Shown in pieces: positions 11,262-22,055 of a DNA stretch of 64,000 nucleotides. The notes beneath the pieces are model-generated. The model searched no databases. It was given only the letters and a program-made list of their open reading frames with translations, and was not told the DNA's origin. The position numbers were made by a program, and so were the translations under genes. Every line of letters starts with the position of its first letter. Position 1 is the first letter of the stretch. Origin of the DNA: Ambrosia x helenae (Eukaryota; Streptophyta; Magnoliopsida; Asterales; Asteraceae); the NCBI GenBank assembly GCA_030844895.1, contig CM061233.1:59049468-59113467 (forward strand). The letters are read 5' to 3'.

Positions 11262-12517
11262 TGTAACAGTACAAAATTTTCCCCAAAATTTTAATACATA
11301 AAAAGCCCTTATATATATATATATATATATATTTTTATTATTACACCTTTATCATTAATATTATACAAATGTGCCTAAGTCTTTATTTATCCTAACTCAC
11401 AACTTATATACATACATAAATGTATATAAATAATAATAATAATAATAATATGATTCTAAATTCTTTTTTTTTTTCACATACAAGATTTTTTTTTTTTTAT
11501 TTAAATAAAGCCTTGAGTCAAATAGTCAAAGTCCTAGTCAAAGTCTTAGTCAAACAGTCAAAGTCTTAGTCAAATAGTCAATTCATCATAAAACCTTACT
11601 TTATGGTGTTGACCAATTTTAATGGCTAATTGAATCCAAGACTAGTATAAAAACCCGCCTATGAACCATTACACTTGCCACCTCTAAATCGATTGTTTCA
11701 ATCCGAATAAACTTTCCCTCATACTTTTCTTCTATAGTTTATTACTTCTAAAATTGAAGCTTTGATTATAAGCTCTTGTAATTGGCAACTTTGGGGCTAC
11801 ACATATTCTATTTCTCGAGACTTAATACTTTGTTAAGGTGAGTTTACGTAACCATGTTTATGCAATTCTTCATACTTACAACATTATACTTAAGCAATTC
11901 TACATACGTGTCTAGTTGTAAACTTTAATGCCTCATGAATTAGACAACAACAACAGTTTCAATGAGTTTCAACGAGTTTCAACATTACAAAATCATTAGC
12001 TATGGCCAAGCCGGCGATACTCAATAATAGATCTATTGGATTGACAATCCCACCCGGATACGTGTACCTCCTACATAGGTAGCGTGGGTGATTGTTATCG
12101 TTCCAACATATTATTAAGGTGAACCGTGGATGACGGGATGGACGTAAACTAGTCGGAGGTTTGATTATGTCGATTCAACATATTATGTTTATTCATGTAG
12201 ACTTAAACTTACGATAGACATATGAATTGCTAAACTTTTATACTTAAACTATTTGCTTGACATGGCTTATGTATTCTCACCAACTTCTAGTTGACCCCCC
12301 CATTTTTCCAAACTCAACAGGAAATACTGATGCTTGAAGTCTAGAGCTAGCATGAGGAGATATTTGAAGCTTTGCTTGATTATTTGATGTAGACTTTAAT
12401 GTAATTCAATATTGTAATGAAATAAAGGATTATTTAAACTTGTGTACTACCATGAGCTACTGAACAATCATTCATACGTGGCACCTCGATGTTTCCGCCA
12501 TCGGTTGGGGTGTTACA
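11262..12517 (+). repeat. Third LTR of element A, made by the duplication
   Basis: This LTR starts TGTAACAGTAC after a copied polypurine tract and ends GGGGTGTTACA, followed by CTAAT and ORFx. It has no PBS of its own. It is the duplicated right LTR of element A and does not come from a separate insertion, because both of its flanks repeat those of the LTR at 8692-9934. Confidence 0.92.
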
Positions 12518-13905
12518 CTAATGGACATACTGATCGCCATAATACGATCATACAAGAATTGGCGATGCGCGAAATGTGCGTCGCCCGTAATCCCGCAATG
12601 CGCGTCCATGCGCAGTAGCTCCTTAGCATAATGCGCCAGTGCATCTCTGGCGACGATGATCCTGGCCCACATGAGTTGGGCCTGCTGCTCTATCTGGTTC
12701 ACGGTGCGCTGCACCGTGTCGGTGAGCGTCTGAAAGTCTCTCTCCAAAGAGATCACTGTGGACCACGCCGGTCCGGACAGTGGGGCCATCCCGTGAGGAT
12801 GTGACGGCCTGGGGATATCAGTGTACGTCGGCTGGGATGGGCCGACTATATCGGGTATCGATAAGGGTGTGAAGGGTGGGGCAAAGCCCTGTAATCCAGT
12901 GAAGAAGTGGGGTGGCATCTGGTATGGGTCTTCTGCACCTAGAGTATACGGTGCAAGTGGTGGCATCATAAAGGGGGCTCCTGCACCCAAAGTGAACGGT
13001 GCAGGTGGTGGTATGGTGAGCATCTCGGGTAGGGGTGGTAGTATGGGGAAGGTGGTGATAGGTAGTGTCATGGGTGCTGATGAGGGGACTATGAGCTCGG
13101 CTAGTGGGATCATGAGGGGCTGTGTGACAACGACCCACTCAGGAGCGGATATCACGGCGGTAGGGGTGGTGGGGCTAGCAGTGGCGTGAGCTGCCAAGCC
13201 TGCTCGGTGCAGCTCAGAGCTACGGGTTGAGCTACCCTCGAGGATGTGCCCAGCAGAGGCTGGCCCATCCTGTGGTACGGGCTCTGGTAAGGCGAGTAGG
13301 GCGGCCGGTGCAGTGGTGGCGTGCTCTATCACCGGAGCAACGTGCTCCTCCAGGTCTGCCGGTGGAATCGGTACAGCAATGTGCTCCACCGATGCAGTCG
13401 ACTCGTCGTCGGAGTCGTCCGAGATCCACCCGTTGTGTCCTCGGGCAACGGGCACAAGCCTCATGCCCGGGGGAACGGGGATGTGTAGGGTGGGTAGTGG
13501 CTCACGATCGACGTGGGCATGTCGATCGAATGGAGACTCCACGGTCTCCGACTGGGTGGGGGCGGGTCTCGACGGACCTGCACAGCCTACAGGGAAATCC
13601 CTGACGGCTCGGATGGGGTGTGCTGGCAGTGGTGCGGTCTGGAAGGGCACTAGGGGCAAGTCAGCCTGTGGTGCCTCGGCCATCGGTAGATCGGCCACGG
13701 CGACCACGTCGCCTCCAGCGGGGGCCCATGCGGGGTCCTCACTGGGGTCGGTCTCGTCGGAGCTGTCTCCGTCTGCGCCTCCAACGGTGGCGTCAACCTC
13801 CATGTCATCGTCCTCGGGATCGAGTACTACAACCTCGATCAGTGGGGGCGGCAAGATCTGTATGCTACTGTCGTAGCTCGGCGCGGCGCTCTCAGCGTTC
13901 GACAT
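12518..13905 (-). pseudogene. ORFx: extra sense ORF between PBS and gag of chromovirus G1
   Basis: I do not recognise this protein. The ATG at 13905 (MSNAESAAPS) opens about 463 codons to the element A insertion. The original tail continues at 5670-5539, for about 505 residues in all. The product starts with an acidic region (PEDDDMEVD, then DSSDETDPSEDP). A long Pro/Ala/Thr-rich, low-complexity middle follows, with repeats of the type PPxAPFTLGAGxPxMMPP. Near the C-terminus is a likely helical or coiled-coil stretch (LERDFQTLTDTVQRTVNQIE onwards, about 75 residues). There is no signal peptide and no zinc knuckle. The DNA is strikingly GC-rich compared with its surroundings. It lies in the same sense as gag, about 260 bp after the PBS, so it would be the first ORF on genomic RNA. 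A structural or accessory role is only a guess. Confidence 0.7.
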
Positions 13906-14180
13906 CCCTGGCAAAAGAACCGTACTAACGTTTATGTATTATTCATTAGATAGTCAAGTATACATTTACAGTAATCTTCCTAACTTCTAATATTGAAATA
14001 ACACGTATCGTTACCCATGGCTAGCTTGATCGGAATCTCTTCATACCCAATGTTCGTTGGAAAATTAGTTTATTGCGTTTTGCGTTTACTTTGAAAGCTT
14101 ATCTTTTTGAACCAAATCCGGTTATAGCTTAGATTTTAAAAATACTAATTCGCTATAACCTTGGCTCTGATACCACTTTC
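13906..14180 (-). other. Leader and primer binding site of G1
   Basis: On the minus strand, TGGTATCAGAGCC (14175-14163) lies five bases after the 5' LTR end. It is complementary to initiator methionine tRNA. About 260 bp of leader without an ORF separate it from the ORFx ATG. This proves that 14181-17913 is the 5' LTR of an element running leftward. Confidence 0.88.
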
Positions 14181-17100
14181 TGTCACACCATGCCTATGGC
14201 GGAAACACGTGGCGCGACGGTTCAAGAGGGTTAAGCCAAGATTAATGCAAACCACAAGTAATTAAAGAAACGGGTCAATTATTCAAGCGTCGAAAATCAT
14301 GTTGATTATTCATACATAATTGAAAATTGTTTTTAAGACAAATAAGGAGGCTCCTCAACTATATCCCGGTTTCCTTGGGATAGAGTGACGAGACCTCTTC
14401 AAAACATCCAACGCCCAGTTTAGAAATTCCCCCGACCCTGCTTGCCATGTCGTCCTTCATCTATCAATTACCTGAAAGATATGTTTAAAAATTTGTCAAT
14501 ATATAAATATTGGTGAGTTCACAGGTTTTAGTTTAATAAAACTTTATTTCATGGGAATTTCCTTGTTATGTCAATTTATAGGAGTTGCAAGTTCCTACAA
14601 TTCTACTTGAGCCTATAACCAAACCAAGACAAATAAAATTGCCCGCCACAAGTCGTTACTCGGTATTCCTACGACTTGATTTCAGAATACGTGCACCCCA
14701 GGCATACGCCGATGCAAAATCGACGCTATCGATTAGGGGTGGGCCTTGTCAGGCACCAATAGTACTATCCAAATATTCCTTCGGTTTCACTTTCCTGAAT
14801 TAATGATTATAGTAGAGAGGTCTCAACCCCGAGTGGCGATCACAACTCAAGTATCCAACCCGTCAAACAATTCCCAACATATCTTTCCCCCGTAAAAACG
14901 TTAAATAGTTTAGAAATGGGGCCGTGAGACTCACCTGAAACTGTGCTCGGCTCAAAGAAGAAAATAGCAAATTTTGCGGTCTCGCACCTACAAACGTCCT
15001 AAACGTATAAGCCACTACACCTATAGTGTATGTGCCTTGGCAAGTTGTACACCCAACTCCCCGACCACGTATTATCCAAATTCCCGTTTAATTAGTCTCG
15101 TATCCTAGGTTCATTGGCGATGGATTACCCTTTTCTTTCAAGTCATATATTATTCTTGTCAATACTCTTTGTAACTTGTATACTATTATTCTCGACACGA
15201 CTCTACCCAACGTATAATTATTTTCCCATTTAAATAATTATACTTAGGATCGTTTCGCTCGATATAATATGATTTCTTATTACTCGATCCGACTTACTTT
15301 GCCACATATTTATTTTCCCATTTAAATAAATATTCTAAGTTCTTGTCGTTTGGTAATATATTTTTAACGCCCGACTCGACTCACCATGCCGTACATTTAT
15401 TTTCCCATTTATATAAATATACTAGGATCTTGTCGGTATTCACACGTTCGTAGACATACCTCACCTACTCGTCTCGGTTTTCCTTCTCGCATATCTACTT
15501 TCCCATTCAAGTAGATATACTAGAATTTCGTCGAGACGAGCGTGTGTACATATATCAATGCGTGAAATCTACTTGTTAAGTCCATGTGTCGTTTAGCGTT
15601 TTCAATTCATTACGTTATGTTTTCTCCCACGAATATTCTTTCTACACCTAGGAAAGTGTTACACAAGTTTCACCCTTGTTATATATATTTTATTTCTTAA
15701 AATATATATATATATTTTCATCTTGCCGCAATGGCATTCTTTTCTCATTCGTCCGCTTAGTCGTTATTGTTAGTTCATGTGACTAAGTTCGTTAGTTAGC
15801 TTTTTTCCACATTTTCTTCCCATATGCGCTCTATGGAAATATTTTTCGTACTTCCAATTCCGAACACATATTACTTGGAAAAATATTCTTTTGTATTTTT
15901 AGTTCAACTTGTTAACTTGTAACCCAAAAATGTTTCCGATACTTTTATATTCCCATTTATATAAAAGTATCCATTTTTGTACAAGTCTTCCCAAGTCTTT
16001 ACTAATATTTTATAAAACCTTTATTTTTATAAAATCCTTATGTTAACTTAGCCTCCTATTTTTATAAAACTTCTATTTTTATAAAAATACCTCTTTCAAA
16101 ATATACATAAGTAGGTTTCTCATGTTTACAAAATTATACTTAGAAAAACTATTATTTACGTTTTTGACATCGAACTTTCCGCGAACACATTTTTGGACCA
16201 AAGTTTCTAAAATACATATTTTAGTCCCTCAACTTTCTAAGTTACAATATTAGTCCCTTAACTTATACTTGTTGCATTTTTCATCTCATCTTTCAAGGTT
16301 AGCATTTTTCCTTCCAATTTAGTGGACTTTGAAGAATCATATTTTTCATGTTTGGTTATCTTTACACCATTTCATTTTTAATAGTCTTTTATTCCATTAT
16401 TAATGCTATTAACATGTGGGTTTCATGTTTTTATCCAATCTATCAAATTTTCACTCATCCAAGTGAGTAGGCTTTGAACATGCAACTTTTTCATTCATGA
16501 TCATCTAACACATTCTAATATATTTTTGACATTAACTAGTCATCTTATGATGATTAAAATCATCTTTTATCATATTCAAGTCCTTTTCACAAATCATGTT
16601 CCAATCATCATCCAACTCAAGTGTATGTTCATATTTTTACATTTTCTTAAAATATCATATTATTAATATCAATTCCATGTTTTATCCATATTATTATTAT
16701 TTCATTTTCATCTTGTGAGATACATTAACTTTTATATTTCAAAACTACATTCTACCCATCAATGTACAACTTGCTCATAGAAGCACATAATATGAACATT
16801 AACAAACAAAACAAGGTTAAAACTTACTACTAGCTCAAGGCTAGGGAAGACAAGAACCTTGGATTGGATGGGGTTTAGTGTGTTCTTCCAAAGGGTTAAG
16901 CTCCAAGCTCTTGAAACACACAATGGGGTTTTGAAGGTTAATGATCTAGAGGTGATTTGGTAGTGTAAAAATTGTAAGAAGAATGTATGTAGAGGGGTGT
17001 AAGGCTACGGCCACAAGAGGAGAAGAAGAAGAAATTTTGGATTTTGATTCAAGTGTTCTTACTAGTGTGTATATAATATCTCTTCAAATCTTGCAAAGAT

Positions 17101-17913
17101 TACCCAATATCTTAACTAGATTATGGAAGATTTAAGGGATATTGTAAGATCACAAAATAAAATCTTTGGAAGATTAAGAGGGTGCTTGGGCCGTGAGTTT
17201 TGAGAGAGAGAGTGGAGAGGATTTGGTGAATTCTATTGCCCAATGCTTGATCATGCAACCTCATGATCAATATTAATCCTAATGGTTTAATAAGATTAAC
17301 AAGGATATTAATCATTTGGTGGGCCATAGGCCGGCCCCAAGGGGTCTTGGTGGGGTCCACTTTGCTAAATAATACCCATAATTAGTTAAGTTAATCTTGT
17401 TCGGGTACCGTCCGGGTATTTTTCGAGTTTTTATCGCGCGTCCTCCGGATATTAAAAATACCTTAATATTTCTTAAACAAAGTACAGTTTAATCACTGAT
17501 AAATTATTTTGGCTCTTGCCGGGTGAAATTATGAGTTATGCGCGTATCGGGTGCGGTACGCGCACTTTATTCGTTACCGGGAGATTTGTATGACAAGTTT
17601 TTACGTACGGCTTTGGGGTTCCAAAACTCATTATATTTTGTGAAATTATCTTTTATTTTATATTCCGGGTGTCCGGGGTTCGTTACGCTTATTTAATTTT
17701 TACCGGGTAATCGCCAGTGTCCATACCGGATAGATTTGCTTGCACATGATCCTATCATGTTTTGTCATTAAACTTATGCATTCCTATGCATTATTTGGGA
17801 ATTGCTATCTTTCTAAGGCCTTAGTTAAATAATCAACACATAATTACGTTTAATTACGTTAATCGCGTATAGTTAATTAGTACGGAATTACCTTAATGTT
17901 GCCGGTTGTTACA
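14181..17913 (-). mobile_element. 5' LTR of chromovirus G1 (3.7 kb)
   Basis: On the minus strand it begins TGTAACAACCGGC at 17913 and ends CATGGTGTGACA at 14181. Its 3733-bp length is typical of Tekay elements. It shares its first 556 bases with the LTR at the left edge. A TATA-like stretch (ATTATATACAC, minus strand) lies near 17070. The middle holds regularly spaced hairpins, listed separately. A relative 3.9 kb long stands alone at 25508-29411. The LTR is flanked on both sides by internal sequence: leader on the left and pol end on the right. Confidence 0.92.
15212..15971 (-). repeat. Array of hairpins with constant loop in the G1 LTR
   Basis: Hairpins lie at 15212-15243, 15306-15333, 15391-15422 (imperfect), 15491-15518 and 15938-15971. 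The first four are about 90-100 bp apart. Each has an 8-base loop that reads TCCCATTT or TCCCATTC on the plus strand. Stems are 10-13 bp and differ in sequence (for example ATATCTACTT against GATACTTTTATAT), yet four of the five pair perfectly. The solo LTR has counterparts at 27627-28388. Confidence 0.75.
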
Positions 17914-18282
17914 TTCTCCCCCCGTTAAGAGAATTCCGTCCCGGAATTCACTTCGAGTTCTCCGGTATAGGGGTCTTCTCGAATAGGGCGGGATATTTTT
18001 GCTTCATCCGGTCCAGCCTTTCCCACGTGAACTCCGGTCCACGCTTGGCATCCCAACGCACTTTGACCAATCTGATCTTACTGCGTCTTAACTTTTGGAC
18101 CTTCCAATCGGTCACTTCGATTGGTTCTTCGACGAAGTATAGCTTGTCGTCAATGTGGATTTCGTCCGCAGGGATGATGAGAGTTTCGTCGGATAAGCAC
18201 TTCTTCAAGTTCGACACGTGGAACGTGTCATGTACGCCGTTAAGCTCTTGTGGTAACTTGAGCTTGTATGCCACGGGGCCTA
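17914..18282 (-). pseudogene. Integrase C-terminus of a second, tandem G1 copy (truncated)
   Basis: Next to the outer side of the 5' LTR lie another polypurine tract (17914-17927) and the last 108 codons of pol (18274-17948; AYKLKLPQELNGVHDTF to the PENSK stop). By eye all of 17358-18282 is identical to 1-925. The match stops at 18282/18283, where an unrelated plus-strand LTR begins. The LTR at 14181-17913 is thus shared by two G1 copies, the upstream one almost wholly deleted. Confidence 0.92.
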
Positions 18283-20481
18283 CTAGCCTCTACTGCTGTG
18301 TACTTGCCTGAACTGCTCAGATCAATTAAAAACGCCTATAAATACCACCCTTGACCTCCAAAACATCATTTATGCTACCCTAGCCGTCCCATAACCTATC
18401 TCAACCCACAAACACCCTCTGGAACCTATTTTTACATCAAAACAACCATTTCCAAGCTTTTTCCATCATCTCCTCTTAAATACAAGGTGTGTTCTTCAAA
18501 CCCAAACCTTTAAATGATTATATTTTACTCCCTAAAAGTCCAGACCTGACTTATAAATGTTTTTGTCTTTGAAAATCCATTTAAAACCGTTTTTTAACAA
18601 ACCCACACCTTTACATGTGTTATATGTGTTATATGTGATTAAAGATAGAATTTTTAGGATCGAATCATGGTTGTTTTTGTGTTATTATGATGTTTATGGC
18701 TGTTACAAGTTAATATGATGATGTCCTAGGAGTTTGAATGGTTTTGGTTGTGTATTGTTGATACTTGATGTTTTGACCCATTTGAAGGATTGTGGATGGT
18801 TAAGGATGATATAAGGTGTGTTGTTGATTTTTTGATGTTAGGGTTTGCTCTAGGATGATGCTAGAATAGTAGGATGCTATCGGACAACGTGGTTATGTGA
18901 TTTAATCTGAATAATTGCTATTTAGGGCAAGTTCTTGCATGTTGATGTGATGTTTACATGCTAAGTTACTATTTTGGGAAAACGCTCGCATTCGGAACTG
19001 TTAGAACGATGAAAACTTAGGGGTTTTGCTTGAAATATGTTTGTTAATGTGTTAGGATGATTATTGGGTGTTTTTACATGTTTCGGATCTGATTTGGAGA
19101 GTTTGACGCGCGAAAATGCGCTACAGACATGCAGAGGCGAGTAGGATCCTACTCGCATGAAGCTTCATGCGAATAGGACTCCTAATCGCCTGAAGCTTAG
19201 GCATTTACAAGTCCTAATCGCCTATATATAGGCAATTAGAGCCCTATTCACCTCAACTACTAGCAAATACAATCCTAAATGCCACTTTCTACTAGTGATT
19301 ACAATCCTAAATGTTAGTTTGATTTCCTAATCGCGTGTAATGCTGCTGTATGTATATTTTAACATCCCGAAACACGGATTGACACCTAGAAACATGTTAG
19401 GAACCCCAGGACATGTCTAATGACTTGGTAACACGTGTTAGGACTGTGTTATGCGTTAATTAACTGTTATGTTAGATTAGGTGAACTCTTGCGCGCATTA
19501 AGTGTTTAATTGCATATATTGCATGATATCTTGCTTTCGGCTAACATGTGAGATGTCGGGTCACCAATGGGATGTCGGGCCTTGTCTGGTATGGTCCGTC
19601 AAACATTTAAAACATCATTTCATATATACACGGTTATGGTTTGGACTACTAGGGACTAATCAACCTACGGGTTGTTAGTCTAACACCTTATACGCTCGTC
19701 ATGATAGGTCACCGGTATTTGGGGCCGTCTATTGAGCAGGTTTACTTGTCTTAGTGCGAAAAGCAGCATCGGGTGAGTTTCACGGCCCCACCTTACGCTT
19801 TACATTTTGGGGGAGACACATGCTTATACTTATTACATAAATTATCATGTTATACCAGTGTTAATTCATTTTCATACTATACGATACGTAAAGTCCCGGG
19901 GAAACCATGAATGTGCGGGGCACAACGGGGGAAATGTGGATAGATCTATTGGGATTGACAGACCCCACCCGTCGGCTGGGAGCCGGGCGAGTGCATATTG
20001 TCTCGGTCATAAGCTAAATCATTTCGGGCAAAATCATATTTCGTTGTCTGTAATGGTTTCCGGTCGTAGTAGTATAACTCATGCGTCTAGCTAACGCTAT
20101 CATTTCTGACATAGTGATAACATGATGGCTTTCATTACTTAAACATTTAATATAAAACCTGTGAACTCACCGGCATTATTTGCTGACGTTTTTAGTATGT
20201 TTGTCTCAGGTCGTTGAGGTAGCAGCTTATCATAGGCGCACGGAGTCACACGGCGTCTAGGATTCATATGGATTGTCTTATCTTTTTCAGACTTACGTAC
20301 TTTTGCATTTTGGGTTTTAATAAAGTTACGCTTCCGCAACGAATGGATTTATGAAAACTTAATGGTTGTTTATTTCATTTTTCGTATCATATAGTGTCGT
20401 TTATTGTGACCGTTGACTTAGATCCTGGTTTGTCACGCGCCTCGCGGTAAAACCCCGCACGTGGAATTTGAGGGTGTGACA
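18283..20481 (+). mobile_element. Truncated LTR of another Ty3-type family (G2)
   Basis: The right end reads GGGTGTGACA, like other LTRs here. It also shares LTR-type landmarks with the 25508-29411 LTR: GTGAGTTTCACGGCCCCA (about 19771), CTGTGAACTCACC (about 20160), and a strand of repeated TCCTAATCGCCT motifs near 19150-19330. A TATA box (TATAAATA) sits at 18337-18344. The left end is lost at the breakpoint with the G1 pol fragment, and no PBS follows the right end, so it is a 3' LTR or the remains of a solo LTR. Confidence 0.7.
18337..18344 (+). promoter_or_regulatory. TATA box in the G2 LTR
   Basis: CCTATAAATACC is a strong plant TATA match, with AC-rich sequence downstream as expected for a transcription start. 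It lies 55 bp after the breakpoint, so most of U3 is missing. Confidence 0.5.
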
Positions 20482-21188
20482 CCACTATTGGTGTTTCTCA
20501 AGATACTTGGATGTGGAAAGATATCCCGATTCAAAATTTGGTTGTGCATGATACGAAAACGTGGGTCAATACAGTTGCTGTGAACGAGCATGATGATCAT
20601 TTCAAATGATGTAAATGGGTACCGCTGAAGTGTAATATTTTTATGTGGCGATCTCGTCTTGACAAGATTCCCACGAAAACGGCTCTTAGTAAAAGAAACA
20701 TATGGGTCGGTGATCTTAAGTGTTGCTTATGTGAAGAAAGTGAAGAATTGGTTGACCATATTTTCACTGCTTGCCCGGTGGCAGATGGTGTTTGGTCAGG
20801 GATTTCTAATTGGTGCCATCTCCCACCTATTTTCTTGTTCTCAGTTAAGGATATTCAAAACATTCCGAGCCAGGTGAATGTCAATGCAGATAGATCAGAT
20901 TTATTTCACGGCATTTTCATTATTACATGTTGGAGATTATGGAAGGCCAGGAATGAGAAGGTTTTTACAAAGGTGAAAGTTAAAGTTACTCAGATTATTG
21001 CGGATATTAAGTCCTTCAGTTTTTTGTGGTTTAATAGGACTAAAAATGATAGGGTAGAGTGGAAGGATTGGACTCGATTCTATTTTGATGTAACGTAATT
21101 GTTTGTGGTTTTCCCCTGGCTATCTCTATTTTGGAGATAGTTGGTTTGGGTGGTGTTGTTTAATGAAATTTGCTCTTCAAAAAAAAAT
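20482..21188 (+). pseudogene. 3' end of an L1-type LINE: zf-RVT domain
   Basis: The frame at 20643-21098 encodes the zinc-binding domain found after reverse transcriptase in plant L1 LINEs. It has PLKCNIFMWRSRLDKIPTK, then CCLCEESEELVDHIFTACPVA with the Cys/His ligands, and a Trp-rich end. The same domain continues upstream to 20482, interrupted by a stop (TGA) just before 20610. A short 3' UTR ends in an A-run at about 21178-21187. The 5' part (endonuclease and RT) is absent. It is bounded on the left by the end of the G2 LTR. Confidence 0.82.
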
Positions 21189-21286
21189 CTATTGTAATTT
21201 TAAATCCGTGTTCTCGGATTGAATTCTACAACCTGTTATACATTCATAAACGTTGAAGTGAAACTCAGAGTAATAAGACTATACAT

Positions 21287-21418
21287 TTCCTTGTGTTTGT
21301 AGTTTCGCTGTTGTTGTCTTTGGGGGCTGTATGGGAGTCGTCTTCGGACTTTGGTTGTATTTTCCAGCGTCTCGCTGCTCTTTATATTTATATATAAAGC
21401 GTTTTGCCGTTAAAAAAA
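21287..21418 (+). mobile_element. 5'-truncated LINE end with 15-bp TSD
   Basis: This 132-bp insert ends in GCGTTTTGCCGTT and an A-run. It is flanked by the direct repeat AATAAGACTATACAT at 21272-21286 and 21419-21433. A GCCGTT(A)n end and a ~15-bp TSD are typical of plant L1 retrotransposition with severe 5' truncation. Confidence 0.85.
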
Positions 21419-21430
21419 AATAAGACTATA

Positions 21431-21520
21431 CATAGGGATTTCAACTACACTTCATACTTATTGACATTGTCACATAGGGATTTCAACTACACTTCATACT
21501 TATTGACATTGTCACATAGG
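21431..21520. repeat. 42-bp tandem duplication
   Basis: Two perfect copies of a 42-bp unit beginning CATAGGGATTTCAACTACAC start at 21431 and 21473, with a partial third (CATAGG). It overlaps the right TSD of the LINE fragment, so the duplication came after or along with that insertion. Confidence 0.85.
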
Positions 21521-22055
21521 CAGTGATAACTAAACTATCCTTTTGTATGGTTTATGGTTTTAATTATAGATTAAATAACGTGAAAAATAAAAACAAAAAA
21601 TGAAATGTGTGATTGGTTGGTTTGCAAATGGTAAAGGGTCCCCCTCTTTTGCCAATAGTGTAGTGGTGTTGATGTGTGAAAAGGTAAGGTGTCTACCCTC
21701 TCACGTACGCCCTATGTTCACTCACTTTCGTGGGACAGCTATCCACCTTCTTCTTAGGGGGACAGGCGTAACCAGTATTCTCCACAACATTACTAGCATG
21801 TTAACATCGTCATTGTGAGAATTGGAAAGGGTCCTATGAACCGTTTCATGGTTATAACTAATGGGCTTGTTAACTCTCTTTTTTTAAACGCAACCGTCAA
21901 AATTTTTGACCATTTTCTATTTTTCGACCGTTTATTTTTTTACCATTGTTTATATTTTGACCGTTTACCAAAAAGGAAATCTACCACCCTATATAAACAC
22001 TATATACTTTATTTCACACAAGTACAATTTTATACAACTGCATACATTAATCAAC

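Larger units (their letters stand above)
8661..13813. repeat. 2.6-kb tandem duplication with microhomology junction
   Basis: Unit 1 is 8661-11230 and unit 2 is 11231-13813. Each unit holds the 3' end of element A, its right LTR and the adjacent part of ORFx. The junction at 11231 joins ORFx (at ...CGTCC) to the internal end of A. TCGGGA is common to both parents (8661-8666 and 13814-13819). The copies differ by a few substitutions and by microsatellite length (2570 versus 2583 bp). Confidence 0.93.

Noticed and set aside
14585..14803. A 72-codon frame within the G1 LTR.
   Set aside because: It is non-coding LTR sequence, and the related solo LTR does not obviously keep the frame.
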